A DNA stretch of 64,000 nt from an uncultured Alistipes sp. (GTDB lineage Bacteria; Bacteroidota; Bacteroidia; Bacteroidales; Rikenellaceae): contig NZ_CASFQD010000013.1 in the NCBI RefSeq assembly GCF_949296715.1, positions 1-64,000 of the forward strand, in the 5' to 3' direction. Under the pieces are notes generated by a model. That model saw nothing but the letters and a program-made list of their open reading frames with translations. It searched no databases and was not told where the DNA came from. Positions 14,538 through 23,474 of the stretch are shown here, one piece after another. Positions within the stretch are counted from its first letter, which is position 1, and each line of letters starts with the position of its first letter. Position numbers and translations under genes: made by a program.

Positions 14538-15884
14538 TTATCGGATGCCGTTCCGGCCGATGGGAATGCCCAGTCCGAGCGAGAGGTGTACGGAGCTCTT
14601 CTTGATCGGAACCCACTGCGGCGTGTGCTTCACCGTCAGCAGATCGGTCGCAATGAAGAAGTTGATCCAGCTGGGACTCACGTTCATGGCCAGACCGACG
14701 GAGCCGCCCCGGTTGTCGATGACCGTGTAGCTTCCCGTCAGCGTGAACCACCTAACGGGCTGGAAATTCACCGATCCGGTCAGGTTGTGCCGCGTCTTGA
14801 ACTCCCAGAAACGGGCCGTATAGAGCAGTCCGAATCCGATTTTGTCGCGCCATACCTTGTACTGGACACCGGCGTTGAGCGAGGCGTTGAGGCTCTTGGT
14901 CGTACCCTGCGCCCCGGCCGGCGTGAACTCCAGCAGGTTCATGTCGAAGTCGGGCTGTTCGAGCGTCTCGCCGTTCTCGATCTGCACGCCCGTGAACTCC
15001 ATGCTCTTGACCGAACGTCCGATGCTGTTGTACTTCTTGTTCCAGGAGATGAATCCCAGGTCGGTGACCGCCAGCGAAACCTGCAGGTTGTGCAGGATGT
15101 CGTAGGTGGCGCCCAGGTCGACGGCAAATCCGTATCCGGCCGGTTTGTAGGGTTTGGGCGAGAGGTCTTCGAGCGTGTAGGTGCCCGTGTCGCCGCAGTC
15201 GATGTCGTCGGTCGCCGCGCCGTTGGCCGTGATGTCGAGCGAGCCCGAGGCGTCAACGCTCCAGCGGTTCTCGTCGAGCGTGATGTCCAGCCGGTCGTAG
15301 TTCAACCGGGCGCGGGCCATGCCGATGAGGAACTTGGCGCGGGCGCCGATGTAGAGCTTGTTGTGAATCAGCGGGAACGAGTAGGAGAATCCCGTTTCGA
15401 GATAGGCGTCGGTCGAGAGGCCGATGTTGCGCACGACCCCTTCGCGTCCCGTCTTGAGGAACTCGAAGAGCGAATAGGGCATGTCGACGTCGCTTGCCGT
15501 GCGGAGGTTCAGGTCGAAGGACCAGAAGCTCCGGCGGTTCTTCGTATAGGCGCCGAAGCCCAGGATGTTGATGCGGGTCTCCAGCCCGAGGTAGTTTTCG
15601 GCCTTCAGCCCCCCGAGGGCGTCGGCTGCCGAAACGGAGCTGTCGAGCAGCGTCACGAGCTTCCCGTTGCGGGAGAAGAGAATGTCGTTGAGGGCGATGT
15701 TGCCGTTCGTCGCGACGTTGATGCCGCCCAGTCCCGGAATGTTGAGGTAGCCGCGCTGGGGTGCGAGGGCCGGGTTGAGCTGGCTGCGGAGGGTCGAACC
15801 CTCCATGAAGTAGGCTGTGCTGCTTTGTGCCGACACTCCGGCCGCGATCATCAGTGACAGGAGCAGTGCGAATGTCTTTTTCAT
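14538..15884 (-). CDS. DUF5723-type outer-membrane beta-barrel protein
   Basis: 448 residues with a clear signal peptide (1-19, ending GVSAQ). The mature part alternates polar and hydrophobic residues in strand-length blocks with many aromatic ends and short turns, as in FadL/PorV-like barrels; the segment TAYFMEGSTLRSQLNPALAPQRGYLNIPGLGG near the N-terminus is typical of the Bacteroidetes DUF5723 family. Function of that family is unknown. Translated 13 bases after an upstream lipoprotein gene, so the two probably form a cell-envelope pair. Confidence 0.75.
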   Translation of the reverse strand: MKKTFALLLSLMIAAGVSAQSSTAYFMEGSTLRSQLNPALAPQRGYLNIPGLGGINVATNGNIALNDILFSRNGKLVTLLDSSVSAADALGGLKAENYLGLETRINILGFGAYTKNRRSFWSFDLNLRTASDVDMPYSLFEFLKTGREGVVRNIGLSTDAYLETGFSYSFPLIHNKLYIGARAKFLIGMARARLNYDRLDITLDENRWSVDASGSLDITANGAATDDIDCGDTGTYTLEDLSPKPYKPAGYGFAVDLGATYDILHNLQVSLAVTDLGFISWNKKYNSIGRSVKSMEFTGVQIENGETLEQPDFDMNLLEFTPAGAQGTTKSLNASLNAGVQYKVWRDKIGFGLLYTARFWEFKTRHNLTGSVNFQPVRWFTLTGSYTVIDNRGGSVGLAMNVSPSWINFFIATDLLTVKHTPQWVPIKKSSVHLSLGLGIPIGRNGIR

Positions 15885-15897
15885 GGTCGGAGGTGGT

Positions 15898-16836
15898 TTA
15901 GAAGTTGATTTTCAGTCCGCCGCGCTTGACCAGGTGCAGCTCGATGAGCAGCTGGCAGTCGGCCGTATTGTCGAATCCGTTGCGGTAGTAGCGGTCGAGC
16001 GTCACGGGAATGACGACCTGGCAGCCGTGGATGAGCGTGCGCAGGTCTTCGCCGTAGATCGGCGTCTCGGCGATGACGTTCTCCTCGCTCTTGGCGTCGA
16101 TCTGCACCGGAACCTCGATGAGCGTCGGGCGGAGCCGGGCCTGGATCTCGGCGCTCAACGGCAGCCGGTTGGCGATCGTGCCGTAGATGTGCAGCGTGTT
16201 TTTCGCGTCGGGCGTCCCTTCGGGATCGAGGTTCTCGGCGAGCATGTCCACGATGTTGTCGTCGAGGTCGATGCGGTCGATGTCATAGGTGATGTCGTCG
16301 ACCTGCAACCTCGACAGGTAGTCGTGTGCGAACGTGCGGACCAGCTCTTCGAGCGTTTCACGCACTGCGGCGTTGGAGCGGTAGAAGGTCCGGAACAGCG
16401 GGCGGAACGCCTCCACGTCGTTCAGGTCCAGCTCGGGCACGGAGCCGATGACCGACTCCCGGTAGAGGGACGTATTCCAGATCAGTTCGATGACCTCGTC
16501 CATTTTCGTGTCGCTGACCAGCAGCTCCTCGGCGAGCAGGTCGAGCATCTCGCCGAGGTAGGCTTCGTCGGAGACGAGCCGGCGGATTTCGACATAGGAG
16601 CCGGGCAGTTCGGTGGGCAGCCAGATGTCCGCTTCGCGGAAGACGTTCTCGATGTCGATGCCGTTGTCGGTGATCTCCTGCATGCTCACGCGGATGGTCA
16701 TGAGCGGGCAGCGGAACTCGCTTTCATCGTTGCCGATGGTGACGTTCTCCGTCTCGATCTCTTTCAGATCGTACTCCTTGTCGACGCATCCTGCAAGGAG
16801 CGTTGCGGCAAGGATCAGAAGTGGCAATTTTTTCAT
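15898..16836 (-). CDS. Lipoprotein of unknown function, partner of the DUF5723 barrel
   Basis: 312 residues. Lipobox LLAGC at residues ~13-17 gives a lipidated Cys; the acidic residues just after it (VDKEYDL) do not decide the sorting. No enzyme motif is visible. Two central segments rich in Asp, Glu and Leu look helical, then a strand-rich C-terminal part. First gene of a two-gene operon with its own promoter at 16878-16907. A periplasmic or surface accessory to the barrel is the simplest guess from context. Confidence 0.7.
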   Translation of the reverse strand: MKKLPLLILAATLLAGCVDKEYDLKEIETENVTIGNDESEFRCPLMTIRVSMQEITDNGIDIENVFREADIWLPTELPGSYVEIRRLVSDEAYLGEMLDLLAEELLVSDTKMDEVIELIWNTSLYRESVIGSVPELDLNDVEAFRPLFRTFYRSNAAVRETLEELVRTFAHDYLSRLQVDDITYDIDRIDLDDNIVDMLAENLDPEGTPDAKNTLHIYGTIANRLPLSAEIQARLRPTLIEVPVQIDAKSEENVIAETPIYGEDLRTLIHGCQVVIPVTLDRYYRNGFDNTADCQLLIELHLVKRGGLKINF

Positions 16837-16877
16837 AAAAGAGGTGACTTTTAATGGGGTGATGATGAGATATGATA

Positions 16878-16907
16878 CAAATATAACCTTTTGAACCGAA
16901 AATACAA
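16878..16907 (-). promoter_or_regulatory. Promoter of the lipoprotein-DUF5723 operon
   Basis: On the minus strand: TTG at 16907-16905, 19 bases, TATATTTG at 16885-16878. Perfect consensus, 42 bases before the start codon. Confidence 0.8.
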
Positions 16908-17003
16908 AATAATATGCACGTTATCCTGTGCGACGGGACGGATGCCGGGTATTCCGTTTCCGAAATATTTGCTACATTTGCACGACCCATATCCGCACAG
17001 CCC

Positions 17004-18827
17004 ATGGCCGAAACACTACAGGATCATCTGCGGGAGCAGGTTTCGCTGCTGCCCCTCTCGCCCGGCGTCTACCAGTTCCTGGACCGCACGGGCACGATCA
17101 TCTACGTGGGCAAGGCCAAGAGCCTGCGCAAGCGTGTCTCGTCGTACTTCGTGCAGTCGAAGGAGCACAGCATGAAGGTGCGCGCGCTGGTGCGGCAGAT
17201 CGCCGACATCCGCCACATCGTCGTCGGCAGCGAGACCGATGCCCTGCTGCTCGAGAACTCGCTCATCAAGACCCTCCAGCCGCGCTACAACATCCTGCTC
17301 AAGGACGACAAGACCTATCCGTGGATTGTCGTGCGGCGCGAGCACTTCCCGCGCGTGCAGTCCACGCGGCAGATCGTGCGCGACGGCTCGCAGTATTTCG
17401 GGCCCTACGGCTCGGTGATGATGCAGCACAGCGTGCTGGAGTTCGTGCGCGAGGTGGTGCCGCTGCGCACCTGTAAGCTGGACCTCTCGCCCGCGAAAAT
17501 CGCCCGCGGAAAATACGCCGTCTGCCTGCAGTACCACCTGGGCAACTGCAAGGGTCCCTGCGTGGGGCAGCAGAGCGAGGAGGAGTATGCGCGGCAGGTC
17601 GAACTGGTCGTCTCGGTGCTCAAGGGGGATTTGCGGCCCGTGCGGCAGTACCTTACGGGCGAAATGGAGCGGGCGGCCGCGGAGCTGCGCTTCGAGGTGG
17701 CGCAGCGCTTCAAGCAGCGTCTCGACGCGCTGGATAACTATGCCGGCAAGTCGGTGATTGTCAGCGCGAAGATTGTCGATGTGGATGTCTTCTCGCTGCT
17801 CGAGGACGACGACGTGACCTACTGCAACTTCGTGCGCATCCGCCACGGTTCGGTCGTCGGGGTCTATACCGTGCGGCTCACGGCAGGCGTCGGAGGCGAT
17901 CCGCGCGACATGCTGACGCTGGCCATCCAGCACGTCGTCGAGCAGGTTGCGGGCGGTGAGCTGGCCCGCGAGGTCATCGTGCCCTTTCTCCCGTCGACGA
18001 CGCTGCTCTTCGACGGCGTAACCTTCACCGTGCCCAAGCGGGGCGAGAAACTCGACCTGCTGGAGTTCTCGCAGAAGAGCGCCCGCATCTACCGGGCCGA
18101 GCAGCTCAAAAACCTCGAGATCAAGAATCCCGAGCGCCATACCGAACGCCTGATGGAGGCGCTGCGCAAGGAGCTGCGTCTCGAGCGGCAGCCGCGCCAC
18201 ATCGAGTGCTTCGACAACTCGAACCTGCAGGGGGCGCATCCCGTGGCGTCGTGCGTCGTTTTCCGCGACGGCAAGCCCTCGCGCAAGGAGTACCGCCATT
18301 TCAATATCAAGACGGTGGAGGGCCCCGACGACTACGCTTCGATGCGCGAGGTGGTCTTTCGGCGTTACAGCCGCCTGCAGGCCGGGGGAGCCGAGTTGCC
18401 CGACCTGATTATCGCCGACGGCGGCAAGGGGCAGATGGGGGTGATTCACGAGGTGCTGGAGGCTTTGGGGCTGGATATCCCGATCGCCGGCCTGGCGAAG
18501 GACGACCGGCACCGCACGGCGGAGCTCTACAGTGGCTATCCGCCGCTGCTCGTCGGGCTGCGGCCTACGTCGCCGCTGCTGCATTTTCTGGCAAGTATTC
18601 AGGAGGAGGTGCACCGGTTTGCGATTGCGTTCCACCGCCAGAAGCGCAGCAAGGCTTTCATCCACAGCGAGCTGGAGGAGATCGAAGGGGTGGGGGAGAA
18701 GACGGTCCGCACACTGTTGCAGCATTTCCGCACGGTGGAGAAGGTCCGCACGGCGAATATCGAAGAGCTTTCGGCGCTTGTCGGGCCGGTGAAAGCGAAA
18801 AAAATCCGGGAATTTTTTGAAAAATAA
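17004..18827 (+). CDS. uvrC: UvrABC system protein C
   Basis: 607 residues from the ATG at 17004, matching the family; the longer in-frame start at 16914 would overlap the promoter -7 element TACATTTG at 16973-16980, so it was rejected. Makes both incisions around DNA lesions in nucleotide excision repair. GIY-YIG nuclease at ~17-55 (PGVYQFLDRTGTIIYVGKAKSLRKR), UVR domain near 200-240, the RNase H-like C-terminal nuclease region with ECFDNSNLQGAHPVASCVVF and LIIADGGKGQ, and a helix-hairpin-helix tail (EGVGEKTVRTLLQHF). All parts intact. Confidence 0.97.
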   Translation: MAETLQDHLREQVSLLPLSPGVYQFLDRTGTIIYVGKAKSLRKRVSSYFVQSKEHSMKVRALVRQIADIRHIVVGSETDALLLENSLIKTLQPRYNILLKDDKTYPWIVVRREHFPRVQSTRQIVRDGSQYFGPYGSVMMQHSVLEFVREVVPLRTCKLDLSPAKIARGKYAVCLQYHLGNCKGPCVGQQSEEEYARQVELVVSVLKGDLRPVRQYLTGEMERAAAELRFEVAQRFKQRLDALDNYAGKSVIVSAKIVDVDVFSLLEDDDVTYCNFVRIRHGSVVGVYTVRLTAGVGGDPRDMLTLAIQHVVEQVAGGELAREVIVPFLPSTTLLFDGVTFTVPKRGEKLDLLEFSQKSARIYRAEQLKNLEIKNPERHTERLMEALRKELRLERQPRHIECFDNSNLQGAHPVASCVVFRDGKPSRKEYRHFNIKTVEGPDDYASMREVVFRRYSRLQAGGAELPDLIIADGGKGQMGVIHEVLEALGLDIPIAGLAKDDRHRTAELYSGYPPLLVGLRPTSPLLHFLASIQEEVHRFAIAFHRQKRSKAFIHSELEEIEGVGEKTVRTLLQHFRTVEKVRTANIEELSALVGPVKAKKIREFFEK

Positions 18828-18836
18828 CCCCCGGAC

Positions 18837-18867
18837 TTTGGATTTTGCACGAAAAGGCCTATCTTTG
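18837..18867 (+). promoter_or_regulatory. Promoter of the tRNA-Leu transcript
   Basis: TTTG at 18837-18840, 19 bases, TATCTTTG at 18860-18867. The tRNA begins at 19040, leaving an unusually long leader (~165 bases). The leader holds an exact 12-base copy (18921-18932) of the first 12 bases of the tRNA. Confidence 0.75.
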
Positions 18868-19039
18868 TCGTCCCGATTCTTATGGAACGGCGCCGCATTT
18901 GCTCTTTCCGCATGGGAGATGCCCGGATGGCGAGGAAGAGGCTCTTTTTATGAAGGAGATGCTCTTTTTTGGAGGAGTTTGCCTGACAGGTTTTCACGAA
19001 GGGGTTGGCGAATGTGGAAAGGCGTTCCGGAAAATTATT

Positions 19040-19123
19040 GCCCGGATGGCGGAATCGGTAGACGCGTTGGTCTCAAACACCAATGACAGCAATGTCGTGC
19101 CGGTTCGACCCCGGCTCCGGGTA
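19040..19123 (+). tRNA. tRNA-Leu (anticodon CAA)
   Basis: Full cloverleaf of a class II tRNA. Acceptor arm GCCCGGA (19040-19046) pairs with TCCGGGT (19116-19122, one G-U). The anticodon arm is TTGGT, loop CTCAAAC, ACCAA, giving anticodon CAA, which reads UUG. A long variable arm and the T arm CCGG-TTCGACC-CCGG follow. The CCA end is not encoded (ACA follows), as is frequent in Bacteroidetes. Length 84 with discriminator A19123. Confidence 0.95.
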
Positions 19124-19132
19124 CACAATAAT

Positions 19133-19171
19133 AAAGAGGCAATTATTTGAAAATCAAATAATTGCCTCTTT
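19133..19171 (+). terminator. Terminator of the tRNA-Leu transcript
   Basis: Perfect 18-base-pair hairpin with a 3-base loop (19133-19150 with 19154-19171), ten bases after the tRNA. The A-rich left and T-rich right ends make it work on either strand. The ~240 bases that follow (19172-19409) show no gene or clear structure. Confidence 0.85.
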
Positions 19172-19409
19172 GCTGTTCTGCGTTTGTCCCCGAATTGTTC
19201 TCATTTTTGTGAGAGATTCGGTCTATGGTTGCTTGTTTTTTAATTGGCTGTTCCCTTGATTCCTTTTGTGCTTGCATGCGTTAATGGTGCAAAAAAGCAA
19301 TTCTGATAGAGTGTGAGGCATTATGCTCAAGGACGGCTTCGAATATCAAGGTCGAAACCGGCCGCAAAGGAATCCCCCGTTTTCAATGAATGTCATGGAG
19401 CCTCCGTGC

Positions 19410-19447
19410 AAAAGGAGCCATCACCTGCATTAGGGATGGCTCCTTTT
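19410..19447 (-). terminator. Terminator of the GH66/GH97 polysaccharide locus
   Basis: 13-base-pair perfect inverted repeat (19410-19422 with 19435-19447) around a 12-base loop, 41 bases past the GH97 stop; the T-tract follows on the minus strand. Confidence 0.8.
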
Positions 19448-19488
19448 TCCTGAACAGGGCAATCATGCCCCGATCTGTCTGCGGGATA

Positions 19489-21684
19489 TTACTTCAGCCG
19501 GAGAAGTTTGTTGTCCTCGGGGGTTGCTTCGCGGAACGAGATGGCATAGCCGCCCCCTTCGACCGCCCGTTGCCGCAGCCGGCTCTTCGACGTGCAGCGC
19601 ACCTCGCGGATCGTGTAGGCCTGCGGGTTGTTCCGGTAGTCGGCATCTTCGGCATCGGCATAGATCGTCGCTACATAGGTTTTCGACGGGTCGAGGAAGT
19701 CGAAGCGGATGTCGGAGAGGTGTTCCTTGCCGGCGACGTTGCCCACAAACCAGCGGCCCGAATCCTTGGCCTTGCGGGCCACGGTGATGTAGGCTCCCGG
19801 CTCGGCCTCCAGATAGCGGCTCTCCGTCCAGTCGAGCGCCACCTCCTCGATGAAGCGGAAGGCATCGGGGAAACGCTCGTAGTTCTCGGGCAGGTCTGCG
19901 GCCATCTGCAACGGCGAGGACATTACTACGTAGATGCCCAGCTGGTTGGCGATCGTACAGTTGGCGTGCGAATGGTTCTCAGGGTTGATCTTCGAGATGT
20001 CCATTTCGAAGATACCCGGGGTGTAATCCATCGGGCCGCCGATGAGGCGCGTGAAGGGCAGTACGGTGACGTGCGAGGGTTTCGAGCCTCCGAAAGCCTG
20101 GTACTCCGTGCCGCGGGCCGATTCGTTGCCGATCAGGTTGGGCCACGTGCGGCACAGTCCCGTTGGGCGCACGGCTTCATGGGCATTGACCATGATCCGG
20201 TAGTCGGCGGCTTTCTGCACGGCGTAGAGGTAGTGGTTCACCATCCACTGGTTGTAGTGGTTGCAACCCTTGGGGATGATGTCGCCGACGTATCCCGACT
20301 TGACGGCCGGATAGCCGTGTTCGTTCATGAAGCGGTAGGCGGTATCGAGGTGGCGTTCGTAGTTGCGGACCGACCCAGAAGTCTCGTGGTGCATGATCAT
20401 CTTCACGCCCTTTTCGGCGGCGTAGCGCTGAATCTCCTCGACATCGAAGTCGGGGTAGGGGGTCACGAAGTCGAAGACGTAGTCCTTCATGTTGCCGAAC
20501 CAGTCCTCCCAGCCGATGTTCCAACCCTCGACCAGCACGGCATCCAGGCCGTGAGCCGCTGCGAAATCGATGTAGCGTTTCACGTTGGCGGTCGTGGCGC
20601 CGTGGCGGCCGTTGGGCTTGACCTTTGTCAGGTCATCCGTGTCGAGGTGGACGCTCTGCAGATCGTCGGTGTAGGACCAGCTGCTCCGGCCGGTGATCAT
20701 CTCCCACCAGACACCCACGTATTTGCAGGGGCGGATCCACGACGTATCCTCGATCCTGCAGGGTTCGTTCAGGTTGAGCGTGAGCCGTGAGGCCAGGATG
20801 TCGCGGGCATCGTCCGAGACGATCACCGTCCGCCAGGGGGTCGTGGCCGGGGTCTGCATGTAGGCCATGTCGCCGTTGGGGTCGGGTGTCAAGTGTGCCT
20901 TGAAAACCATCGTGCGGTCGTCAAGCTCGAGGTGCATGGCCGGGAAATTGACCAGTGCGGCCTCGTGGAGGTTGATGTAGAGTCCGTCGTCGGTCTTCAG
21001 TTGCAGGGAGGTCTGCACCCCGGTGGGCGAAAAGGCCGTCTGCGAGAGGTTGTCGGTGATCGACCCGCTCATGTGGCCGCGGATCTCCGAGAGACGCGAA
21101 CAGGTGTAGTCGTACTCCTGGGTGTCGTAGTCGCCGGGAATCCACCAGGCGGTGTGGTCCCCCGTCATGGCAAACTCCGTGCATTCGTCGGCGATGACGA
21201 AGTAGACCAGATTGGGCTGTACGGGGAATTCGTAGCGGAATCCGAGCCCGTCGTCGAAGAGCCGGAAGCGGATCGCCATCCGGCGGTCGCTCTGCGGTTG
21301 CCGGAGCGTGACGCAGAGTTCGTTGTAATGATTCCGGATCGAGGATTCCTCGCCCCAGACGGGCTGCCATGTCCCGTCGAACGTGTCGGTCTGCGTGTCG
21401 AGGACCTCGAATTCGTTGCAGAGCGATTCGGTCGGCCGTGCAGGGGCCGCGGCCGTCACGTCGCCGCCGAACTGTACCGCGCCGCTCTTGCCGCGGAGCA
21501 GGAAGCCCATGCGGCTCGGTTTTACGACGACCTTGTCGCCGCGGCGGAGTTCGTAACGGGGCGTACCGGCTTCGTCGAGCGAGAAGCGCATCAGCAGATT
21601 CCCGTCCGGGGACCGGAGTTCCTGAGCCTGTGCTGTGGCTCCCGAGAGCAGCAGAGCCGCCAGCGTTGTCAGCAGAGATTTCAT
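19489..21684 (-). CDS. Glycoside hydrolase family 97 (alpha-glucosidase, SusB-like)
   Basis: 731 residues; SusB is similar in length. Signal peptide 1-20 (ATAQAQ). The N-terminal beta-sandwich starts ELRSPDGNLLMRFSLDEAGTPRYELRRG, a GH97 hallmark. The (beta/alpha)8 domain contains the conserved blocks PCKYVGVWWEMITG, VLVEGWNIGWEDWFG, KMIMHHETSGSVRNYERHLD and VNAHEAVRPTGLCRTWPN, which bear the Glu residues used by the inverting, calcium-dependent members. Probably a periplasmic enzyme that releases glucose from alpha-glucan oligosaccharides. Last gene of the locus, 12 bases after the GH66 gene. Confidence 0.92.
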   Translation of the reverse strand: MKSLLTTLAALLLSGATAQAQELRSPDGNLLMRFSLDEAGTPRYELRRGDKVVVKPSRMGFLLRGKSGAVQFGGDVTAAAPARPTESLCNEFEVLDTQTDTFDGTWQPVWGEESSIRNHYNELCVTLRQPQSDRRMAIRFRLFDDGLGFRYEFPVQPNLVYFVIADECTEFAMTGDHTAWWIPGDYDTQEYDYTCSRLSEIRGHMSGSITDNLSQTAFSPTGVQTSLQLKTDDGLYINLHEAALVNFPAMHLELDDRTMVFKAHLTPDPNGDMAYMQTPATTPWRTVIVSDDARDILASRLTLNLNEPCRIEDTSWIRPCKYVGVWWEMITGRSSWSYTDDLQSVHLDTDDLTKVKPNGRHGATTANVKRYIDFAAAHGLDAVLVEGWNIGWEDWFGNMKDYVFDFVTPYPDFDVEEIQRYAAEKGVKMIMHHETSGSVRNYERHLDTAYRFMNEHGYPAVKSGYVGDIIPKGCNHYNQWMVNHYLYAVQKAADYRIMVNAHEAVRPTGLCRTWPNLIGNESARGTEYQAFGGSKPSHVTVLPFTRLIGGPMDYTPGIFEMDISKINPENHSHANCTIANQLGIYVVMSSPLQMAADLPENYERFPDAFRFIEEVALDWTESRYLEAEPGAYITVARKAKDSGRWFVGNVAGKEHLSDIRFDFLDPSKTYVATIYADAEDADYRNNPQAYTIREVRCTSKSRLRQRAVEGGGYAISFREATPEDNKLLRLK

Positions 21685-21696
21685 CGTATGTCGGGG

Positions 21697-23457
21697 TTAG
21701 TCCTGTTCGAGCACGAGCATGTCCCAATATTTGATCGAGGGAAGGGTGACGGAGATTCCCGAGGCGGTCTTCTCGAAGGCCAGTTCGCGCACGGCGCCGC
21801 CGTTGATGTCGGGCGAGGCCATCCAGACCCGGTCGACGGGTTGTTGCGTGTCGATCTCCACGGTAGCCGACTCCACGGTCTGCGGTTCGGGCATCGTGCC
21901 GTTCAGATCACGCCACGAGAGCGAATTGGCCTGCGAGAAGTTCAGCAGATGGATCACCTGCCGCTCGCCGACCCGGCGTCCCAGCGTGACGACATTTCCC
22001 AGCGTCGGAGCCCATGCGGCGAAGTTCAGCTTGCCGTCGGTCGATCGGACCGTCACGTCGTTCAGCTCGCCGCCGTCGCGCAGCAGGTTCTCGTAGGCCA
22101 CCAGGAAGTCGTAATAGGCGATCATGGCCTCCTGCAGTTCGGAACTCATGCCTAAGTTGCTGTTCGGGAAATACTCCTTGCAGAGCATGTGTTCGCCCAG
22201 TTCGAGGTGTGAACCTCCGAGCGCGAAGATCACGGCATTGGTCAGCAGCACGCCCGGGGTGTTGAACGTCCCCATGTTGTTGGCCAGATCGTAGTTCATG
22301 TAGGCCGCAAAGACGGTCTTGAGGGTTCCGCCGCTGTAGGTGTCGTTGGCTTCGATCGTGGCGCGCAGGTCGGTGAACTGATCCTCGCCGCCCCACATCT
22401 CGTTGTAGCAGAAGTCGACCTTGCCGGTCCCGGCGATCTGTTCGGCTCCGTAGCCGCTCACGGCGTTCATCACAAGCCGCTTTTGGGGATGGAGGCCCTT
22501 CATGGCATGGATGAACGAGGCGTATCCGCCCGGCAGGTCGACCGTCTGCCCGTCGTAGTTGTAACGGGTCCCGCGGTTTCCGAGCTGGTCGATCTGGTAT
22601 CCGTCGAAGTCAAGGACCGCATAGACGTCGTCGTTGCGCTCGCCGATATATTCCTGCCACTCGCCGTTGCCGGGATCGAGCAGGTAGATCGAACTCTTGA
22701 ACGGCGCGCTCAATGCATGTACATCCTTCTGTGTGTGTTTGTTGTCCTGGAAGATGTACCAGCGTTCGTTGACGCCGTCCTGGGCCGCGTCGTCCAGCGC
22801 CCCGAAGCAGAGGTTGTAGAAGATGGCCTTCATGCCGCAAGAGTGTATCTTTTCGATGTAGGCCTGCAGGGTTGAGAGATAGGTGGTGCGGCTGGCGATG
22901 TCGAGATAGCTCGACAGCGGGTTCTCGCGCGTGCCGCCCAGCGGCCAGTGATGCTTGTAGTGCCAGTCCTGGAACTGCACGCCGTTGATGTGGTGGCGGT
23001 TGAGATTGTCGATCACCCCCTCGATGCCGCTCTGGGGCATCTCACCGAACGACGAGAGAAATCCGTAGCGCGGGAAGCGGCTCCAGTCGCTCGAGACGTC
23101 GACGCCGATCGTTGCCAGGGTGGTTTCCCCCTCGCTGCTCTTCCGGTAGATTTCGACGAGGTATCCGGTGAAGTCCTCGTCAGGGGCCGTCCAGGTCCAG
23201 GAGGTTCCCGTTGCGGCCTGTTCGCCGAGGTTCTCGCCCAGGTGGCGGTAACGGATGTAGATGGCCCCGGCGGGCATCTGGCTGGCCGTGAAAAAGACGG
23301 TCTCCCCGGGGGCGTATGCCGCCTTGTCGGTCGAGAGGGTAATTTCGACGTTCTTGCCGGCATCGGGATCCACGAATCCCGTGTATCCTTCCTCCTTGTT
23401 GCAGGATACCAGCAGGAATCCTGCGAGAATTGCGCTTAAAAACATATTCCGTTTCAT
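21697..23457 (-). CDS. Glycoside hydrolase family 66 (dextranase-type) lipoprotein
   Basis: 586 residues from the ATG at 23457; the upstream in-frame extension runs into the SusE/F gene and lacks a signal. Lipobox FLLVSC near residue 18 makes this a lipoprotein. An N-terminal Ig-like domain (VEITLSTDKAAYAPGETVFFTA) precedes the GH66 barrel: YGFLSSFGEMP, HINGVQFQDWHYKHHWPLGG, KAIFYNLCFGA and VLDFDGYQIDQLGNRG, the last carrying the catalytic Asp region. GH66 enzymes cut alpha-1,6-glucan (dextran) or make cyclic isomaltooligosaccharides; no CBM35 insertion is obvious, so dextranase is preferred. It is probably the surface endo-enzyme of the locus. Confidence 0.9.
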   Translation of the reverse strand: MKRNMFLSAILAGFLLVSCNKEEGYTGFVDPDAGKNVEITLSTDKAAYAPGETVFFTASQMPAGAIYIRYRHLGENLGEQAATGTSWTWTAPDEDFTGYLVEIYRKSSEGETTLATIGVDVSSDWSRFPRYGFLSSFGEMPQSGIEGVIDNLNRHHINGVQFQDWHYKHHWPLGGTRENPLSSYLDIASRTTYLSTLQAYIEKIHSCGMKAIFYNLCFGALDDAAQDGVNERWYIFQDNKHTQKDVHALSAPFKSSIYLLDPGNGEWQEYIGERNDDVYAVLDFDGYQIDQLGNRGTRYNYDGQTVDLPGGYASFIHAMKGLHPQKRLVMNAVSGYGAEQIAGTGKVDFCYNEMWGGEDQFTDLRATIEANDTYSGGTLKTVFAAYMNYDLANNMGTFNTPGVLLTNAVIFALGGSHLELGEHMLCKEYFPNSNLGMSSELQEAMIAYYDFLVAYENLLRDGGELNDVTVRSTDGKLNFAAWAPTLGNVVTLGRRVGERQVIHLLNFSQANSLSWRDLNGTMPEPQTVESATVEIDTQQPVDRVWMASPDINGGAVRELAFEKTASGISVTLPSIKYWDMLVLEQD

Positions 23458-23474
23458 AATCGTGTTCGTTCGTG

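Noticed and set aside
19040..19171. Integrated element at the tRNA-Leu gene
   Set aside because: No integrase, no duplicated 3' end and normal flanking genes; only the 12-base 5' copy in the leader remains as an oddity.
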